In this document: piece by piece, positions 11,653 to 22,723 of the stretch
Position numbering within the stretch: position 1 is the first letter of the stretch
Layout of the letters: each line of letters begins with the position of its first letter
NCBI GenBank assembly: GCA_031270665.1
Contig: JAISXD010000006.1
Location: forward strand, 1-64,000
Direction: 5' to 3'
DNA length: 64,000 nt
Source: Tannerellaceae bacterium
GTDB lineage: Bacteria; Bacteroidota; Bacteroidia; Bacteroidales; Tannerellaceae
The notes under the pieces: model-generated
Seen by the model: only the letters and a program-made list of their open reading frames with translations
Databases searched by the model: none
What the model was told of the DNA's origin: nothing
Position numbers and translations under genes: made by a program

Positions 11653-12558
11653 ATGAATTCAGAAAATAAAGAGAATAAGGAAATCAATAAATTATCATTG
11701 CTGATTGTAACAATCATCGTCTTGTTATTGCTTATTGGCGGAGCTGTTTACTACATCTATCACCAGGAACAACAAATGTCCGATTTGGTTGCAACGTTTG
11801 ATTTGGAAAAAGAATCATTAGCTGATGACTTTAATGAATTATCCCTTCAATATGAGGGATATAAATTCAGTGTGAATAACGATTCGCTTCTTACGCTGCT
11901 AAGTACCGAGCAGGCTAAAGTACAGCGTTTGATGGAAGAATTACGTACTGTAAAGGCTACGAATGCCAAACGTATCAGTGAATTAAAAAAAGAGTTGGAG
12001 ACTTTGCGGAGAATTATGCGGAATTATGTGATCCAGATAGATTCGTTGAATCAGGTGAACCAACAATTAACAAAGGAAAAAGACCAAGCCGTAAGGAGAT
12101 ACCGGCAAGCTTCCTCTACAGCGGCTCAATTAACAAAGGAACTGGAAAAGCAGAACGAAAAGGTAACGCTGGCAAGCCGGCTGGATGCTACGGGGATAAC
12201 GGTTACTCCCATTAACTCCCGTGGGAAGGAAGTAAAGAGAATAAAGCAGATGGAGCAATTTGTGGTAAACTTCCATATTGTTAAAAACATTACAGCGCCC
12301 GTTGGAGAAAAAACAATTTATGTCCGCTTGAAAAAGCCGGATGATGATATTTTAGTAAAAAGCCGTGCAGATGTATTCCTTTTTGAAGGAAAAGAAATCA
12401 ATTATTCGATGAAAAAAACGGTAGAGTACGATGGCGAAGAACTTCCGGTAACCATGTATTGGAATATTGAAGAGTTCTTGTCACCAGGCGCTTACCGGGT
12501 TGATATTTTTGTCGACGGGAATTTAATTGGCCAGAGAAAATTCGAGTTGGAAAAATAA
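11653..12558 (+). CDS. Membrane-anchored coiled-coil protein, unknown function
   Basis: 301 aa; one N-terminal TM helix, long coiled coil, C-terminal beta-rich domain. Confidence 0.6.
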   Translation: MNSENKENKEINKLSLLIVTIIVLLLLIGGAVYYIYHQEQQMSDLVATFDLEKESLADDFNELSLQYEGYKFSVNNDSLLTLLSTEQAKVQRLMEELRTVKATNAKRISELKKELETLRRIMRNYVIQIDSLNQVNQQLTKEKDQAVRRYRQASSTAAQLTKELEKQNEKVTLASRLDATGITVTPINSRGKEVKRIKQMEQFVVNFHIVKNITAPVGEKTIYVRLKKPDDDILVKSRADVFLFEGKEINYSMKKTVEYDGEELPVTMYWNIEEFLSPGAYRVDIFVDGNLIGQRKFELEK

Positions 12559-12564
12559 AAAACG

Positions 12565-13959
12565 TCAGATTTTAATTTTAGGTTTATACATGTCGCTGGC
12601 GGTTATTCCGAGTTCCTTTTTCATGCGGATGCTGTATTCCAGGCCGCTTACTTCGGGCTTTACGTTGTTGGTGCCGAAGGTAAATTTTATGCCGGCGTCT
12701 TTTGCTTTTTGAAGAATCGCTTTATTCGGGATGTTATATAGCTCGTTTATTTCGAGGGCTTTTCCACTTTTGACAAGGGCGTCGATGAATTTATTCATAC
12801 GCTCTTCCGTCCAGAATTCGTCGTAACGGTCTTGCATTTGAGGGGGAAGGAAGCATGGGTTTACATAGATATCCATCGGTTCCTGTAATACGCCGCAAAT
12901 TTTATCTACAATCAGGTCCATATACTGTTGTTCGTTTTCAATCCAGGTTTCTTCCGGTATCCAGATACGGCTGCGGCGCCCTTTGTTGTCTGTAAAGGTT
13001 AAGGCGTCGGTAAATACATAATCAAATTCATTACGTACTTCGGGCGAGAAGGTTGTTATCCATTCGCGCCCTTCTGCCTGCATGGCGAGGATGAAAGGTT
13101 CGGAGCGCATTTCGTTGAGGAATTGTAATACTTCGGCGTCGTTTGTGATGGGGAAACCTATTCCGCAGTTTGGAGCGATGACATAATTGATGCCTGTTTT
13201 GCGTGATTGTTTGGCGGCTTCTTCTTTTGTCAACCCGCCTTTGAGATGTACATGATAATCCAGCACAGGGAAATCCTCCTGGTGCAGACGGATGATTTCG
13301 TCTGCCTGTTCATTCGTTGTCAGGGCTGCCTGTTCATTAACGTCGATGCCTCTTTCCTGTAAGTTCAGTGACGTAGCTACGATGTTTTTGAATTGGATAT
13401 CTCCGTTGCCTTCACTTACCAGTGCAAATGTACCTTCGGAAAGTAATGTATTTGTATGGGGGGCTATTCGGTAAGGATTTTCAGGTTCGATATATTCTAC
13501 CACGGGGCTTCCGTTTATATTTACGGTTACTTTTTTCCCTTCGGCTATAATCTCTATTGTAAACCAGTTGTTTTCTTTGACGAAGCTCTTGGTAAGGTTG
13601 CGTACGGAGACGAGGCTTCCTGTCATTTTCCACCAGACGGGGTCTTCTCTGTCGTTATTGACGGCTACGCTGTATCCTTTTCCCAAGCTAGGGTCTGTAT
13701 GGAACCATATGGAGCCTTTGCCACCCGGCGTAGTGCGTACTTCCATGCTTAACAGGAAGTCTTTGTAAGCGCCTTTTTTAAGGACAGCCCGGGTATTTGC
13801 GCCCGATAACGTCAATGTTTCATCGGCTACGGAGACTTGCCCGGTTGTGTTCCATTTACTACTGTCTTTTCCATCGAATAAATATCCGTTTCCCGGCGAG
13901 GAACAGGAAGCAAGCGCAAAACAGCATACACTTGTTAAAAGAAGAAGTACGTTTTTCAT
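12565..13959 (-). CDS. Lipoprotein: DUF1080 (3-keto-disaccharide hydrolase-like) domain fused to PHP/amidohydrolase-like domain
   Basis: 464 aa; lipobox 'CCFALASCSS'; LamG-like DUF1080 N-half; 'FPVLDYHVHLKGGLTKEEAAKQSRKTGINYVIAPNCGIG' C-half. Confidence 0.75.
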   Translation of the reverse strand: MKNVLLLLTSVCCFALASCSSPGNGYLFDGKDSSKWNTTGQVSVADETLTLSGANTRAVLKKGAYKDFLLSMEVRTTPGGKGSIWFHTDPSLGKGYSVAVNNDREDPVWWKMTGSLVSVRNLTKSFVKENNWFTIEIIAEGKKVTVNINGSPVVEYIEPENPYRIAPHTNTLLSEGTFALVSEGNGDIQFKNIVATSLNLQERGIDVNEQAALTTNEQADEIIRLHQEDFPVLDYHVHLKGGLTKEEAAKQSRKTGINYVIAPNCGIGFPITNDAEVLQFLNEMRSEPFILAMQAEGREWITTFSPEVRNEFDYVFTDALTFTDNKGRRSRIWIPEETWIENEQQYMDLIVDKICGVLQEPMDIYVNPCFLPPQMQDRYDEFWTEERMNKFIDALVKSGKALEINELYNIPNKAILQKAKDAGIKFTFGTNNVKPEVSGLEYSIRMKKELGITASDMYKPKIKI

Positions 13960-14116
13960 GGTTTTATAAATTTTTTATTATGTTTTATTGTTCAAAGTTA
14001 CTTTAAAATTGAGATATGATACGTTTTTCTAAGATTTTAACAAGTGAATTGTGAAAAGAAGAGAATATTATTTTATATTTGTACATTCACAAGTAAACTT
14101 AATTTATAGAAGTGCT

Positions 14117-14992
14117 ATGCAAAACAGACGTGACTTTTTAAAGCGAGCTTCCCTTATGCTTGCAGGAGGTATGGTAATGCCTCAGTTATTAACATCATGT
14201 GGTGGAGGAACCGCCAAACATATCGGACTACAACTTTACTCTCTTCGTGAAATGGTAAAAGACGAAGGTATCCAGGCTGTATTGGAAGCAGTAGCCAAAA
14301 TGGGATATGACCATGTGGAAACCGCCGGATATGATAATGGTAAAATCTATGGATTGGAACCGCTGGATTTCAAGAAAAGACTGGACGACCTGGGAATGAA
14401 ATGTACAAGCGCTCACCTGAGCCAGGCAATAACAAAGGATACTGAAGCCGAAGTGATGGCTTGGTGGGACAGAGCGATAGAAGCATACAATCAGGTAGGT
14501 GCTAAATATCTGGTACAACCCTGGATGCTTATCAACGACCAGACTACCGTTGACGACATGAAAATGTATTGCGACTATTTTACTTCTGTAGGTTATAAGA
14601 CAGCCGCTGCAAGTATGGCATTCGGCTATCACAACCACGATTTTGAGTTCAAATTTAAATTCGAAGATAAATTGGCTTACGATTATTTGCTGGATAATGT
14701 GAGTAAACAACACGTATTCTTCCAGATGGACGTTTACTGGGTAATGATGGGTGGACAAGATCCTGTTAAGTACCTGAAAGACCGTCCGTCCCAGTTTAAG
14801 ACGATCCATATTAAAGACGAAAAGGAAATCGGAGCAAGCGGCCTGATAGACTTCCAGCCTATTTTTGACCAGATGAAAGTAAACAATGTAAAAGACTGGT
14901 ACGTAGAAGTAGAACAATATACGAACAACAACCCCGTTGAAAGCGTACAGCAAAGCTACGACTTCCTGGCAAAAGCCGGTTACGTATATTGA
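14117..14992 (+). CDS. Secreted sugar phosphate isomerase/epimerase (AP-endonuclease-2-type TIM barrel)
   Basis: ORF 14051..14992; likely ATG at 14117 (MQNRRDFLKRASLMLAGGMVMPQLLTSCGG, Tat-like plus lipobox); 'HIGLQLYSLREMV...GYDHVETAGYDNG'. Confidence 0.88.
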   Translation: MQNRRDFLKRASLMLAGGMVMPQLLTSCGGGTAKHIGLQLYSLREMVKDEGIQAVLEAVAKMGYDHVETAGYDNGKIYGLEPLDFKKRLDDLGMKCTSAHLSQAITKDTEAEVMAWWDRAIEAYNQVGAKYLVQPWMLINDQTTVDDMKMYCDYFTSVGYKTAAASMAFGYHNHDFEFKFKFEDKLAYDYLLDNVSKQHVFFQMDVYWVMMGGQDPVKYLKDRPSQFKTIHIKDEKEIGASGLIDFQPIFDQMKVNNVKDWYVEVEQYTNNNPVESVQQSYDFLAKAGYVY

Positions 14993-15018
14993 ACCGATAC
15001 CCAATCGGGTATAAAAAG

Positions 15019-15052
15019 AGCCGGTATCCGTTAAGGTACCGGCTTTTTTTTT
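15019..15052 (+). terminator. Rho-independent-like terminator
   Basis: AGCCGGTATCC-GTTAA-GGTACCGGCTTTTTTTTT. Confidence 0.8.
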
Positions 15053-15073
15053 GAACTATTCAGCTTTCTTGTT

Positions 15074-15790
15074 TTAGTGTGGTGATAAACCGCAAACTGC
15101 CATAATATTCCCCCAGTCTTTTGCCAGGCTGTCCATGTCGGGATACAGTAAGTTGGCGCCTTCATTCCATAGGATATCATCTTTTAAGGGGCCGGTGTTG
15201 ACGGCTATGGTGAAGATACCGGCGGCAACGGCGGCTTGTATGCCCATGGGGGCGTTTTCTATTACGATGGCTTCGTTAGGTTTTACGCCTGCTTTTTCCA
15301 GTCCCATGAGATAAGGTTCGGGATGGGGCTTTCCGTGTTGCACATCGAAAGCGGTTACTGTTTTCTCGCGTTCAAAGATACCGGGGAACGTATGGTTTAG
15401 TTTATCAATCAGGCTATGTTGCCCGGAGCCGGTCACTATTAATGTTTCCAATCCATACGCTTTTACTTGTTTCAATACCTCCTGCGCTCCTTTCATTACA
15501 TGGCCGTTGTTGTATTTATTGAAGAGGGCGGCTTTCTCTTCATAGATAACTTCCTTTTCTTCCGGTGTAGCTCCGTGGCGGAAGGTGCGATAGAATAATT
15601 CATCAATCGTACTGTCTCCGGTGCGCCCTTCGAGAAGGTAAAAATCTTCCGGCGTAGCCAATAAATTATATTTAATAGCCGTTTCGTGCCAGGCGCGTGC
15701 ATGGGAAGGCATGGAATCGTAAAGCACCCCGTCCATATCAAATAATACGGCTTTGGGAGAAAGATGGGGCGGGACTCCTTTAAATAACAT
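15074..15790 (-). CDS. HAD-superfamily hydrolase (beta-phosphoglucomutase-like)
   Basis: 238 aa; '[23 protein letters not shown]', 'IVTGSG', '[17 protein letters not shown]', '[16 protein letters not shown]'. Confidence 0.9.
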   Translation of the reverse strand: MLFKGVPPHLSPKAVLFDMDGVLYDSMPSHARAWHETAIKYNLLATPEDFYLLEGRTGDSTIDELFYRTFRHGATPEEKEVIYEEKAALFNKYNNGHVMKGAQEVLKQVKAYGLETLIVTGSGQHSLIDKLNHTFPGIFEREKTVTAFDVQHGKPHPEPYLMGLEKAGVKPNEAIVIENAPMGIQAAVAAGIFTIAVNTGPLKDDILWNEGANLLYPDMDSLAKDWGNIMAVCGLSPH

Positions 15791-17096
15791 ATCCCGGTTT
15801 TTTTAGCAGGGCGAACATATTCTTTTTGTAGGCTTCTACGCCGGGTTGGTCAAAGGGGTTTACTTCCAGCATATAGCCGCTAATTCCGCAGGCTTTCTCG
15901 AAGAAGTAGAATAGTTGGCCGATGTAATAGGGGCTTACCTCGGGCAGGGTGATCTTGATGTTGGGTACGCCGCCGTCTACGTGGGCTAAGAGCGTTCCCA
16001 GTTCCGCCATTTTGTTTACTTCGTCTACACGTTTGCCGGCGAGGTAATTCAGGCCGTCCAAGTTTGCCTCGTCTGTGGGGACGATTACTTTATGGGCGGG
16101 GGTTTCGACGGAGATGACGGTTTCGAAAATGGATCGTTCGCCCTCTTGTATCCATTGGCCCATGGAGTGTAGATCGGTTGTTAAGTCTACGGATGCGGGG
16201 AAGATGCCTTTGTGGGTTTTGCCTTCGCTTTCGCCGTAGAGCTGTTTCCACCATTCGGCGATGTAGTGCAGTTTGGGGTGGAAGTTTGCCAATAGCTCTA
16301 TTTTCTTTCCGCTTTTATACAGTTCGTTGCGGACGGCGGCGTAGATAGACGCTATATTTTCCCGGAAGGGTACACCTTCGCCCGTTGCTGTTTCCATGAC
16401 GGCGGCTCCGGATACTAATTCGCGGATATTGACGCCTGCCACTGCGATGGGCAACAGGCCTACCGGGGTAAGCACGGAGAAGCGGCCGCCTACGTTATCG
16501 GGGATAACGAACGTTTGGTAGCCTTCCTGATCAGCCAATGTACGTAAGGCGCCTTTCCGGGCGTCGGTAACGGCTACGATACGCTGCCTGGCTTCATCTT
16601 TTCCCACAGCCTCTTCCAGTTGTTTCTTTAAAATGCGGAAGGCAAGCGCCGGCTCGGTGGTGGTTCCCGATTTGGAAATATTGATGATACCGAACTGTTT
16701 CCCTTCCAGCATTTCGGAAAGCTCGTACAGGTAATCTTCACCGATGTTGTGGCCGGCGTAGACGATTACCGGGTTTTGGCGGTCTTTCTCCAGCCAGTCG
16801 AAGCTGTTGTTCAGCGCATCTATGACTGCTTTGGCTCCGAGGTAGCTTCCGCCGATGCCGATTACTATTACTACTTCGCATTTCCGGCGAAGTGCGCCAG
16901 CTGTGTTTTCTATAGCGGCCAACGCTTCGTTTGTGATGGAAGAGGGGAGGTGTAGCCAGCCCAGGAAGTCGTTTCCTGCGCCTGTCCCCTGATGCAATTG
17001 ATTGATGCACTCCGTTGCTTTGTTTTCCTGAGCGTACACCTGCTCTTTTGTTACAATGCCCAAGGCTTTGTCGATGATAAGACTAATACTGTTCAT
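15780..17096 (-). CDS. pgi: Glucose-6-phosphate isomerase
   Basis: 438 aa; '[18 protein letters not shown]', '[15 protein letters not shown]', '[20 protein letters not shown]'. Confidence 0.97.
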   Translation of the reverse strand: MNSISLIIDKALGIVTKEQVYAQENKATECINQLHQGTGAGNDFLGWLHLPSSITNEALAAIENTAGALRRKCEVVIVIGIGGSYLGAKAVIDALNNSFDWLEKDRQNPVIVYAGHNIGEDYLYELSEMLEGKQFGIINISKSGTTTEPALAFRILKKQLEEAVGKDEARQRIVAVTDARKGALRTLADQEGYQTFVIPDNVGGRFSVLTPVGLLPIAVAGVNIRELVSGAAVMETATGEGVPFRENIASIYAAVRNELYKSGKKIELLANFHPKLHYIAEWWKQLYGESEGKTHKGIFPASVDLTTDLHSMGQWIQEGERSIFETVISVETPAHKVIVPTDEANLDGLNYLAGKRVDEVNKMAELGTLLAHVDGGVPNIKITLPEVSPYYIGQLFYFFEKACGISGYMLEVNPFDQPGVEAYKKNMFALLKKPGYVI

Positions 17097-17105
17097 ATGG
17101 ATTTG

Positions 17106-18101
17106 TTATTTAAACGTTTCCGTCAGCTTGCGGATAACCGTAACCGGCGGTCTCTTTTCATATAATATGCCGTATAAAGCGTCGAGGATAGGCATAGGCA
17201 CTTCGTACCGTTTGTTGATTTCGTAGATGCACTTGGCGCCGTAGTAGCCTTCGGCAATCATCTCCATTTCCAATTGGGCTGTCTTAACCGAATAGCCTTT
17301 TCCTATCATGGTGCCGAAGATGCGGTTGCGGCTGAAACGCGAATTGGAAGTAACCAGCAAGTCGCCCATATAAACCGAATCGGTTATATCCCGTTTCACG
17401 TCGCTGACGGCTTCTATAAACCGGCACATCTCCTGGATGGCGTTGCAGAGGAATACTGCGTGGAAGTTGTCACCGTACTTCATGCCGTGGCAGATGCCGG
17501 CTACGATGGCATATACATTTTTCAATACCGAGGCGTATTCAATGCCGGCTACATCCCGGCTGATAATGTTTCGGAGGTAATGGTTGCGGAATACCTCCGA
17601 AAGTAATTGGATGTTATCTGTATCGGTGCAGGCAAGCGTGAGGTACGACAGGCGCTCCAACGCGATTTCTTCCGCATGGCAGGGGCCGGCTATGACGGAT
17701 ATGTTTTCAGCCGGTACGCCATAGTATTGGGCGAAGTAGTCGGTTATCAGCATATTTTCGTCGGGCACCAGACCTTTAATGGCCGATACGATGAACTTAT
17801 CGCGCAGGGGCGTTTTCACCTTCTTCAGGTGTTGTTTCAGGAACGGGGAAGGGGTGGCGAATATCAGTGTGTCGGAGTCTTTGATCGCCTCGTTAATATT
17901 TGAGTAGAAGCGTATCTTATCCGTATCAAACTTAATGCTTGAGATGTAGCAGGGGTTGTGCCCCAACTGCTTAAACTCTTCAATCCGGTCCGGGCGGCGC
18001 ATATACCAGTTGATGCCGTCTTCGGCAGACAGTACGATTTTTGCCAGGGCTGTAGCCCAACTTCCGCCCCCCATAACGGCTATTCTTCCAGGCTGCTTCA
18101 T
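17106..18101 (-). CDS. gpsA: NAD(P)H-dependent glycerol-3-phosphate dehydrogenase
   Basis: 331 aa; 'IAVMGGGSWATALAKIV', 'VIAGPCHAEEIA', 'AEGYYGAKCIYEI'. Confidence 0.95.
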   Translation of the reverse strand: MKQPGRIAVMGGGSWATALAKIVLSAEDGINWYMRRPDRIEEFKQLGHNPCYISSIKFDTDKIRFYSNINEAIKDSDTLIFATPSPFLKQHLKKVKTPLRDKFIVSAIKGLVPDENMLITDYFAQYYGVPAENISVIAGPCHAEEIALERLSYLTLACTDTDNIQLLSEVFRNHYLRNIISRDVAGIEYASVLKNVYAIVAGICHGMKYGDNFHAVFLCNAIQEMCRFIEAVSDVKRDITDSVYMGDLLVTSNSRFSRNRIFGTMIGKGYSVKTAQLEMEMIAEGYYGAKCIYEINKRYEVPMPILDALYGILYEKRPPVTVIRKLTETFK

Positions 18102-18107
18102 ATGGGG

Positions 18108-19634
18108 TTATTTTGAGGCGTTTACTATCTTTTCGGGACGCATCTGGGGGAAGAACAATACTTCCTGAATGCTCTCCTGCCCGGTGAGGAACATGGTGAG
18201 GCGGTCCATTCCGATGCCCATGCCGCTGGTGGGGGGCATGCCGTATTCGAGGGCACGGAGGAAATCCTGGTCGATAAACATCGCCTCGTCGTCTCCCTTT
18301 TCGCTCAGGCGGAGCTGATCCTCAAAGCGGATACGCTGGTCTACGGGGTCGTTTAGCTCGGAGTAGGCATTGGCTACTTCTTTGCCGCAGATCATGAGTT
18401 CGAAGCGTTCCGTCAGCTCCGGGTTATTGCGGTGCTTCTTGGTGAGGGGCGACATCTCTACGGGGTAGTCTGTTATGAATGTGGGCTGTATGTAGGCGCC
18501 TTCGCATTTGTCGCCAAAGATAGCGTCGATGAGCTTTCCCTTGCCCATTGTGGCGTCTTGTTCAACGCCCAGCTTCCGGCAAGTTTCGCGGAGCTGGCCC
18601 TCGTTCATGCCCGTAATGTCTACGCCTGTATTTTCTTTGATGGCGTCAGTCATAGAGATGCGTTTGTAGGGGGCTTTGAAGTCTATCTCTTTTCCGGCGT
18701 AGGGTACTTTTGTGTCGCCGTGTACGTCGAGGGCTATCTTTTCGAGCATTTGCTCGGTAAAATCCATCATCCAGTGGTAGTCTTTATAGGCTACGTATAT
18801 TTCCATGACGGTAAATTCGGGATTGTGGGTGCGGTCCATCCCTTCGTTGCGGAAGTTACGGCTGAATTCGTATACGCCTTCAAAGCCGCCTACGATGAGG
18901 CGTTTTAAGTAAAGCTCGTTGGCAATACGGAGGTAGAAGTCAATATCCAGCGCATTGTGGTGGGTAACGAACGGGCGTGCAGCCGCTCCGCCGGGGATGT
19001 TTTGCAAGACGGGCGTATCTACTTCCAGGTAGCCGCGTTCGTTGAAGTAGGAGCGCATGGAGTTGAATATACGGGTGCGTTTGATAAAGATGTCTTTTAT
19101 TCCGTCGTTTACCAGCAGGTCTACGTACCGTTGGCGATAGCGCTGTTCGGGGTCGTTAAAGCCGTCGTACACCGTGCCGTCTTTCATCTTTACGATGGGC
19201 AGGGGGCGGAGCGATTTGGCCAGTACGGTGAGCGAGGCGGCGTGTACGGATATTTCGCCCATCTGGGTGCGGAATACGTATCCTTCAATGCCTACATAGT
19301 CGCCAATATCAAGCAGTTTCTTGAATACGGTGTTGTAGAGCTCCTTGTCTTCTCCGGGGCAAAGGTCGTCGCGCGAGATGTATATCTGTATCCTGCCTTG
19401 GGAGTCTTGCAATTCCATAAACGACGCTTTTCCCATGATGCGCCGGCTCATGATTCGCCCGGCTACGCTTATGGGGCGTCGCGGGGCGTCGTCTTTAAAG
19501 CTTTCTTTTATTTCTTTAGACCATGCGTTGGTTACGTAAGCAGCTGCGGGATAGGGTTCAATACCCATTTCACGGAGTTGTTCCATGCTTTTGCGTCTGA
19601 AAATTTCCTGTTCACTTAGTTCTGATGGATTCAT
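18108..19634 (-). CDS. lysS: Lysyl-tRNA synthetase (class II)
   Basis: ORF 18108..19685; likely start [15 protein letters not shown] at 19634; '[11 protein letters not shown]', '[25 protein letters not shown]', '[15 protein letters not shown]'. Confidence 0.97.
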   Translation of the reverse strand: MNPSELSEQEIFRRKSMEQLREMGIEPYPAAAYVTNAWSKEIKESFKDDAPRRPISVAGRIMSRRIMGKASFMELQDSQGRIQIYISRDDLCPGEDKELYNTVFKKLLDIGDYVGIEGYVFRTQMGEISVHAASLTVLAKSLRPLPIVKMKDGTVYDGFNDPEQRYRQRYVDLLVNDGIKDIFIKRTRIFNSMRSYFNERGYLEVDTPVLQNIPGGAAARPFVTHHNALDIDFYLRIANELYLKRLIVGGFEGVYEFSRNFRNEGMDRTHNPEFTVMEIYVAYKDYHWMMDFTEQMLEKIALDVHGDTKVPYAGKEIDFKAPYKRISMTDAIKENTGVDITGMNEGQLRETCRKLGVEQDATMGKGKLIDAIFGDKCEGAYIQPTFITDYPVEMSPLTKKHRNNPELTERFELMICGKEVANAYSELNDPVDQRIRFEDQLRLSEKGDDEAMFIDQDFLRALEYGMPPTSGMGIGMDRLTMFLTGQESIQEVLFFPQMRPEKIVNASK

Positions 19635-19906
19635 TGCTTTTACTATTTGAATAACGTTCGTGCAAAAGTACGAAACTTTTTTCAATCAGAAAGCCTGATG
19701 AACAGGGCATCTCCTTATTTGGAAATTATAATAAGACCCGGTATGCAAATTGGTTGAACTCAAGCTGATGTCTGAACTTTGATTAACGGGCGTATTCGGT
19801 TAAGTAAATTACGGGCCAAAGAAACGTGAAAAAATAAATAAACCTCTCAAAAGGTATCTTTTTATTTTTCTATCTTTGCCGCTGAGTCTAACAACATGAA
19901 AAGGAA

Positions 19907-21628
19907 ATGAAAAAAATAATTCTGCTTATTATTTGTTGCCTGAGTCTTCCTGCCGCAGCGCAAAAAGCGCCAAAATGGATGGAGAAATCAAAGAAGGCGG
20001 TTATAACAATCACTACATTAGACAAGAATGATCGTAAGCTTCATACAACAAACGGTTTTTTCATCGGCGAAGATGGCGAGGCGCTATCCGGTTATTCGGC
20101 TTTCAAAGGAGCGGATAAAGCTACCGTTACCGATTCGGACGGAGCTGTTTACCAGGTTGCGTCTATCATTGGGGCAGATGATTTATATGACGTTGTAAGG
20201 TTTAAGGTAGCTGTTGATAAGAAGGTATCGTTCCTCCCTTTAGCTTCCGGGCCGCTTGCTGTAAATACGCCGGCTTACCTGCTGCTGTTTACACAAGGGA
20301 AAGAGACGTCTTTCAAAGAAGGAACCATATCCGAAATCAGCAAGTTAAAAGACCCCTATGAGTATTATCGGCTAAGCATCCTGCTGGAAAGCGGGCAAGA
20401 TAATGCCCCGCTGCTCCTCGCTTCGGGAGAAGTGTTCGGCCTGGCGCAGCAAGATGCTTCCGGCAAAAAAGAACAATCCTATGCCGTTTCTGCCGGGTAT
20501 GTCAAATCACTGAACGTTACGCCGACCGACGCCTTTAATTCCGTCTATACCAATATAGGCATCCGGAAGGCCTGGCCTGTTGATATTGAACAAGCTTCCG
20601 TTTCCCTTTTCTTATTGGCCACTTCACAGGACGCTGAAACCTACCTGGAAACACTCTCTGATTTTATTGCCGCGTTTCCCCATGCGGAAGACGGCTACCT
20701 GGCCCGCGCCTCCCATTATGCCACGAACAGGAAAACGCTGGCGGCTACCCCTAGCGAAGAAGCCAACTATCTAAGCCGGGCGCTTGCCGATATCCAGACG
20801 GCTGCCCGGTACGGCAAAAACAAAGGAGATGTGCATTACAATCAGGCGAAACTGATTTACAACGTAGCAACAAGCGATACGACCATTAAAGACAAGAACT
20901 GGACAATGGGCGCCGCCATGGCCGTTCTGATGAAAGCCATTGAGACGGCAGATTTACCTGTTTACAGGCAATTGGAAGGCGATATTTATTTCTACCTGGG
21001 AGAGTTTCCGGCCGCTTACGCTTCGTATATGAAAGTAAATGAAAGCAGCCTGGCATCTCCCGACAGTTATTATTTTACGGCAAAAGCCCTGGAAAATATA
21101 CCGGGGGCGCAGATAAGCGACATCATTGCGCTGCTGGACAGTGCCGTATCGAGGATGGGCGCACCTACTCCTCCCGGCGCAGCCCCTTATGTTTTGGAGC
21201 GCATTGATTTTAAAACAAAACTGTCTCTTTACGACGCAGCCCTGGAAGATTTCGACTTGTATTATGCGTTGGTCAGCGGACAGGTAAATGATAACTTCTA
21301 CTTTTTCCGCGAACAGGCTAAATTCCAGAAAGGAGATATGGAGGGAGCCCTGGAAGATATTAAACAGGCGATACGGCAAAACGGGCAATCGCCCGATTAC
21401 TTTGCAGAAGAAGCTGCCATCTACGTTCGTCTTCAGAAGTACAACGAAGCCCTGGAAAGTATCCGCGAAGCGTTGACTTTAGCCCCCGGCTTCGGTGCCT
21501 GTTACCGCCTGAGAGGCATCTGCTACGCCCGGCTGAACCGGAAAGACGAAGCCTGCGAAGCATTCGGCAAAGCAGAAGAACTAAACGACCCGCTCGCCAA
21601 ACGGTTAATCAGGGAGCATTGCAAATAA
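19907..21628 (+). CDS. Secreted trypsin-like-fold plus TPR-repeat protein
   Basis: 573 aa; signal peptide; N-half resembles a DegP-like barrel; C-terminal TPRs ('YAEEAAIYVRLQKYNEALESIREALTLAPGFGACYRLRGICYARLNRKDEACEAF'). Confidence 0.7.
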   Translation: MKKIILLIICCLSLPAAAQKAPKWMEKSKKAVITITTLDKNDRKLHTTNGFFIGEDGEALSGYSAFKGADKATVTDSDGAVYQVASIIGADDLYDVVRFKVAVDKKVSFLPLASGPLAVNTPAYLLLFTQGKETSFKEGTISEISKLKDPYEYYRLSILLESGQDNAPLLLASGEVFGLAQQDASGKKEQSYAVSAGYVKSLNVTPTDAFNSVYTNIGIRKAWPVDIEQASVSLFLLATSQDAETYLETLSDFIAAFPHAEDGYLARASHYATNRKTLAATPSEEANYLSRALADIQTAARYGKNKGDVHYNQAKLIYNVATSDTTIKDKNWTMGAAMAVLMKAIETADLPVYRQLEGDIYFYLGEFPAAYASYMKVNESSLASPDSYYFTAKALENIPGAQISDIIALLDSAVSRMGAPTPPGAAPYVLERIDFKTKLSLYDAALEDFDLYYALVSGQVNDNFYFFREQAKFQKGDMEGALEDIKQAIRQNGQSPDYFAEEAAIYVRLQKYNEALESIREALTLAPGFGACYRLRGICYARLNRKDEACEAFGKAEELNDPLAKRLIREHCK

Positions 21629-21670
21629 ACGGGCGGGTAGCCGCCTGTAAATACCTGTTGGTAAGAAAAC

Positions 21671-21703
21671 AGCAAGGAGGCCGGTATCCCCGGCCTCCTT
21701 GCT
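21671..21703. terminator. Bidirectional hairpin between convergent genes
   Basis: AGCAAGGAGGCCGG-TATCC-CCGGCCTCCTTGCT, strong GC-rich stem. Confidence 0.75.
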
Positions 21704-22694
21704 ACTTCAATATCGCATCTATCGCGTTCAGTTCATCTGTGGTGAAATCAAGATGCTGTAACGCTTTCAGATTGTCTTCCAACTGCGTCGTAGAACTGGC
21801 GCCGATAAGCACGCTGGTAACCCGATTGTCTTTCAGCAGCCAGGCCAGTGCCATCTCTGCCAGCGTTTGACCGCGATTCAGGGCTATGTCATTCAGTTTG
21901 CGCACTTTGGTTATCACTTCTTCGGTTACCTGATTGGGCTGAAGGAAGCCGGTAGGGCGGGCGGCCCGCGAATCTTTGGGGATGCCGTGCAGATAGCGGT
22001 TCGTCAGAAGCCCTTGCGCCAGGGGTGAAAAGGCAATCACTCCCACGCCCTCTTCTGCAAGCAAAGGCAGGAGTTTCGGCTCTGCCCAACGTTCAAACAT
22101 CGAATACTTGGGCTGGTGAATCAGGCATTTCACCTGATGTTCTTTCAGCGCTGCCAAAGCCGCTTTTGCCTGTGTATCGTCATAATTGGATATGCCTGCG
22201 TACAGGGCCTTACCCTGCCGTACGATATCAGCCAGCGCACCCATGGTTTCTTCTATGGGCGTCTGCTGGTCCGGGCGGTGCGAGTAAAAGATGTCCACGT
22301 AATCAAGGCCCATGCGTTTGAGGCTTTGGTCGAGGCTCGCCATCAGGTATTTGCGGCTTCCCCAGTTGCCGTATGGGCCTGGCCACATGTCATAGCCCGC
22401 TTTGGATGAAATGATCAGCTCGTCGCGATACCGGCCCAGTCCTTTTTTCAGTATACGCCCGAAATTCTCTTCGGCAGATCCGTACGCCGGGCCATAATTG
22501 TTTGCCAAATCAAAGTGCGTAATCCCCTTATCGAAGGCCAAATGGGCAATCTGAATGAAATGACTGAATACATCTACGCTCCCGAAGTTGTGCCACAGTC
22601 CGAGGGAAATAGCCGGCAGGCGTATCCCGCTCCGTCCGCAACGGCGATATATCATATCGTCGTACCGTTTCTCATTTGCTTTGTAAGAATCCAT
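21702..22694 (-). CDS. Aldo/keto reductase (YghZ/L-glyceraldehyde-3-phosphate reductase-like)
   Basis: 330 aa; 'MIYRRCGRSGIRLPAISLGLWHNFG', 'THFDLANNYGPAYGSAEENFGRIL', 'DYVDIFYSHRPD'. Confidence 0.95.
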   Translation of the reverse strand: MDSYKANEKRYDDMIYRRCGRSGIRLPAISLGLWHNFGSVDVFSHFIQIAHLAFDKGITHFDLANNYGPAYGSAEENFGRILKKGLGRYRDELIISSKAGYDMWPGPYGNWGSRKYLMASLDQSLKRMGLDYVDIFYSHRPDQQTPIEETMGALADIVRQGKALYAGISNYDDTQAKAALAALKEHQVKCLIHQPKYSMFERWAEPKLLPLLAEEGVGVIAFSPLAQGLLTNRYLHGIPKDSRAARPTGFLQPNQVTEEVITKVRKLNDIALNRGQTLAEMALAWLLKDNRVTSVLIGASSTTQLEDNLKALQHLDFTTDELNAIDAILK

Positions 22695-22723
22695 AATTCG
22701 CTATATTAGTTAGTCGTTAACAT

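Noticed and set aside
14228-15004. 258-aa minus-strand ORF
   Set aside because: Antisense to the sugar isomerase/epimerase, no recognisable motif.
18957-19619. 220-aa plus-strand ORF
   Set aside because: Antisense to lysS, no domain.
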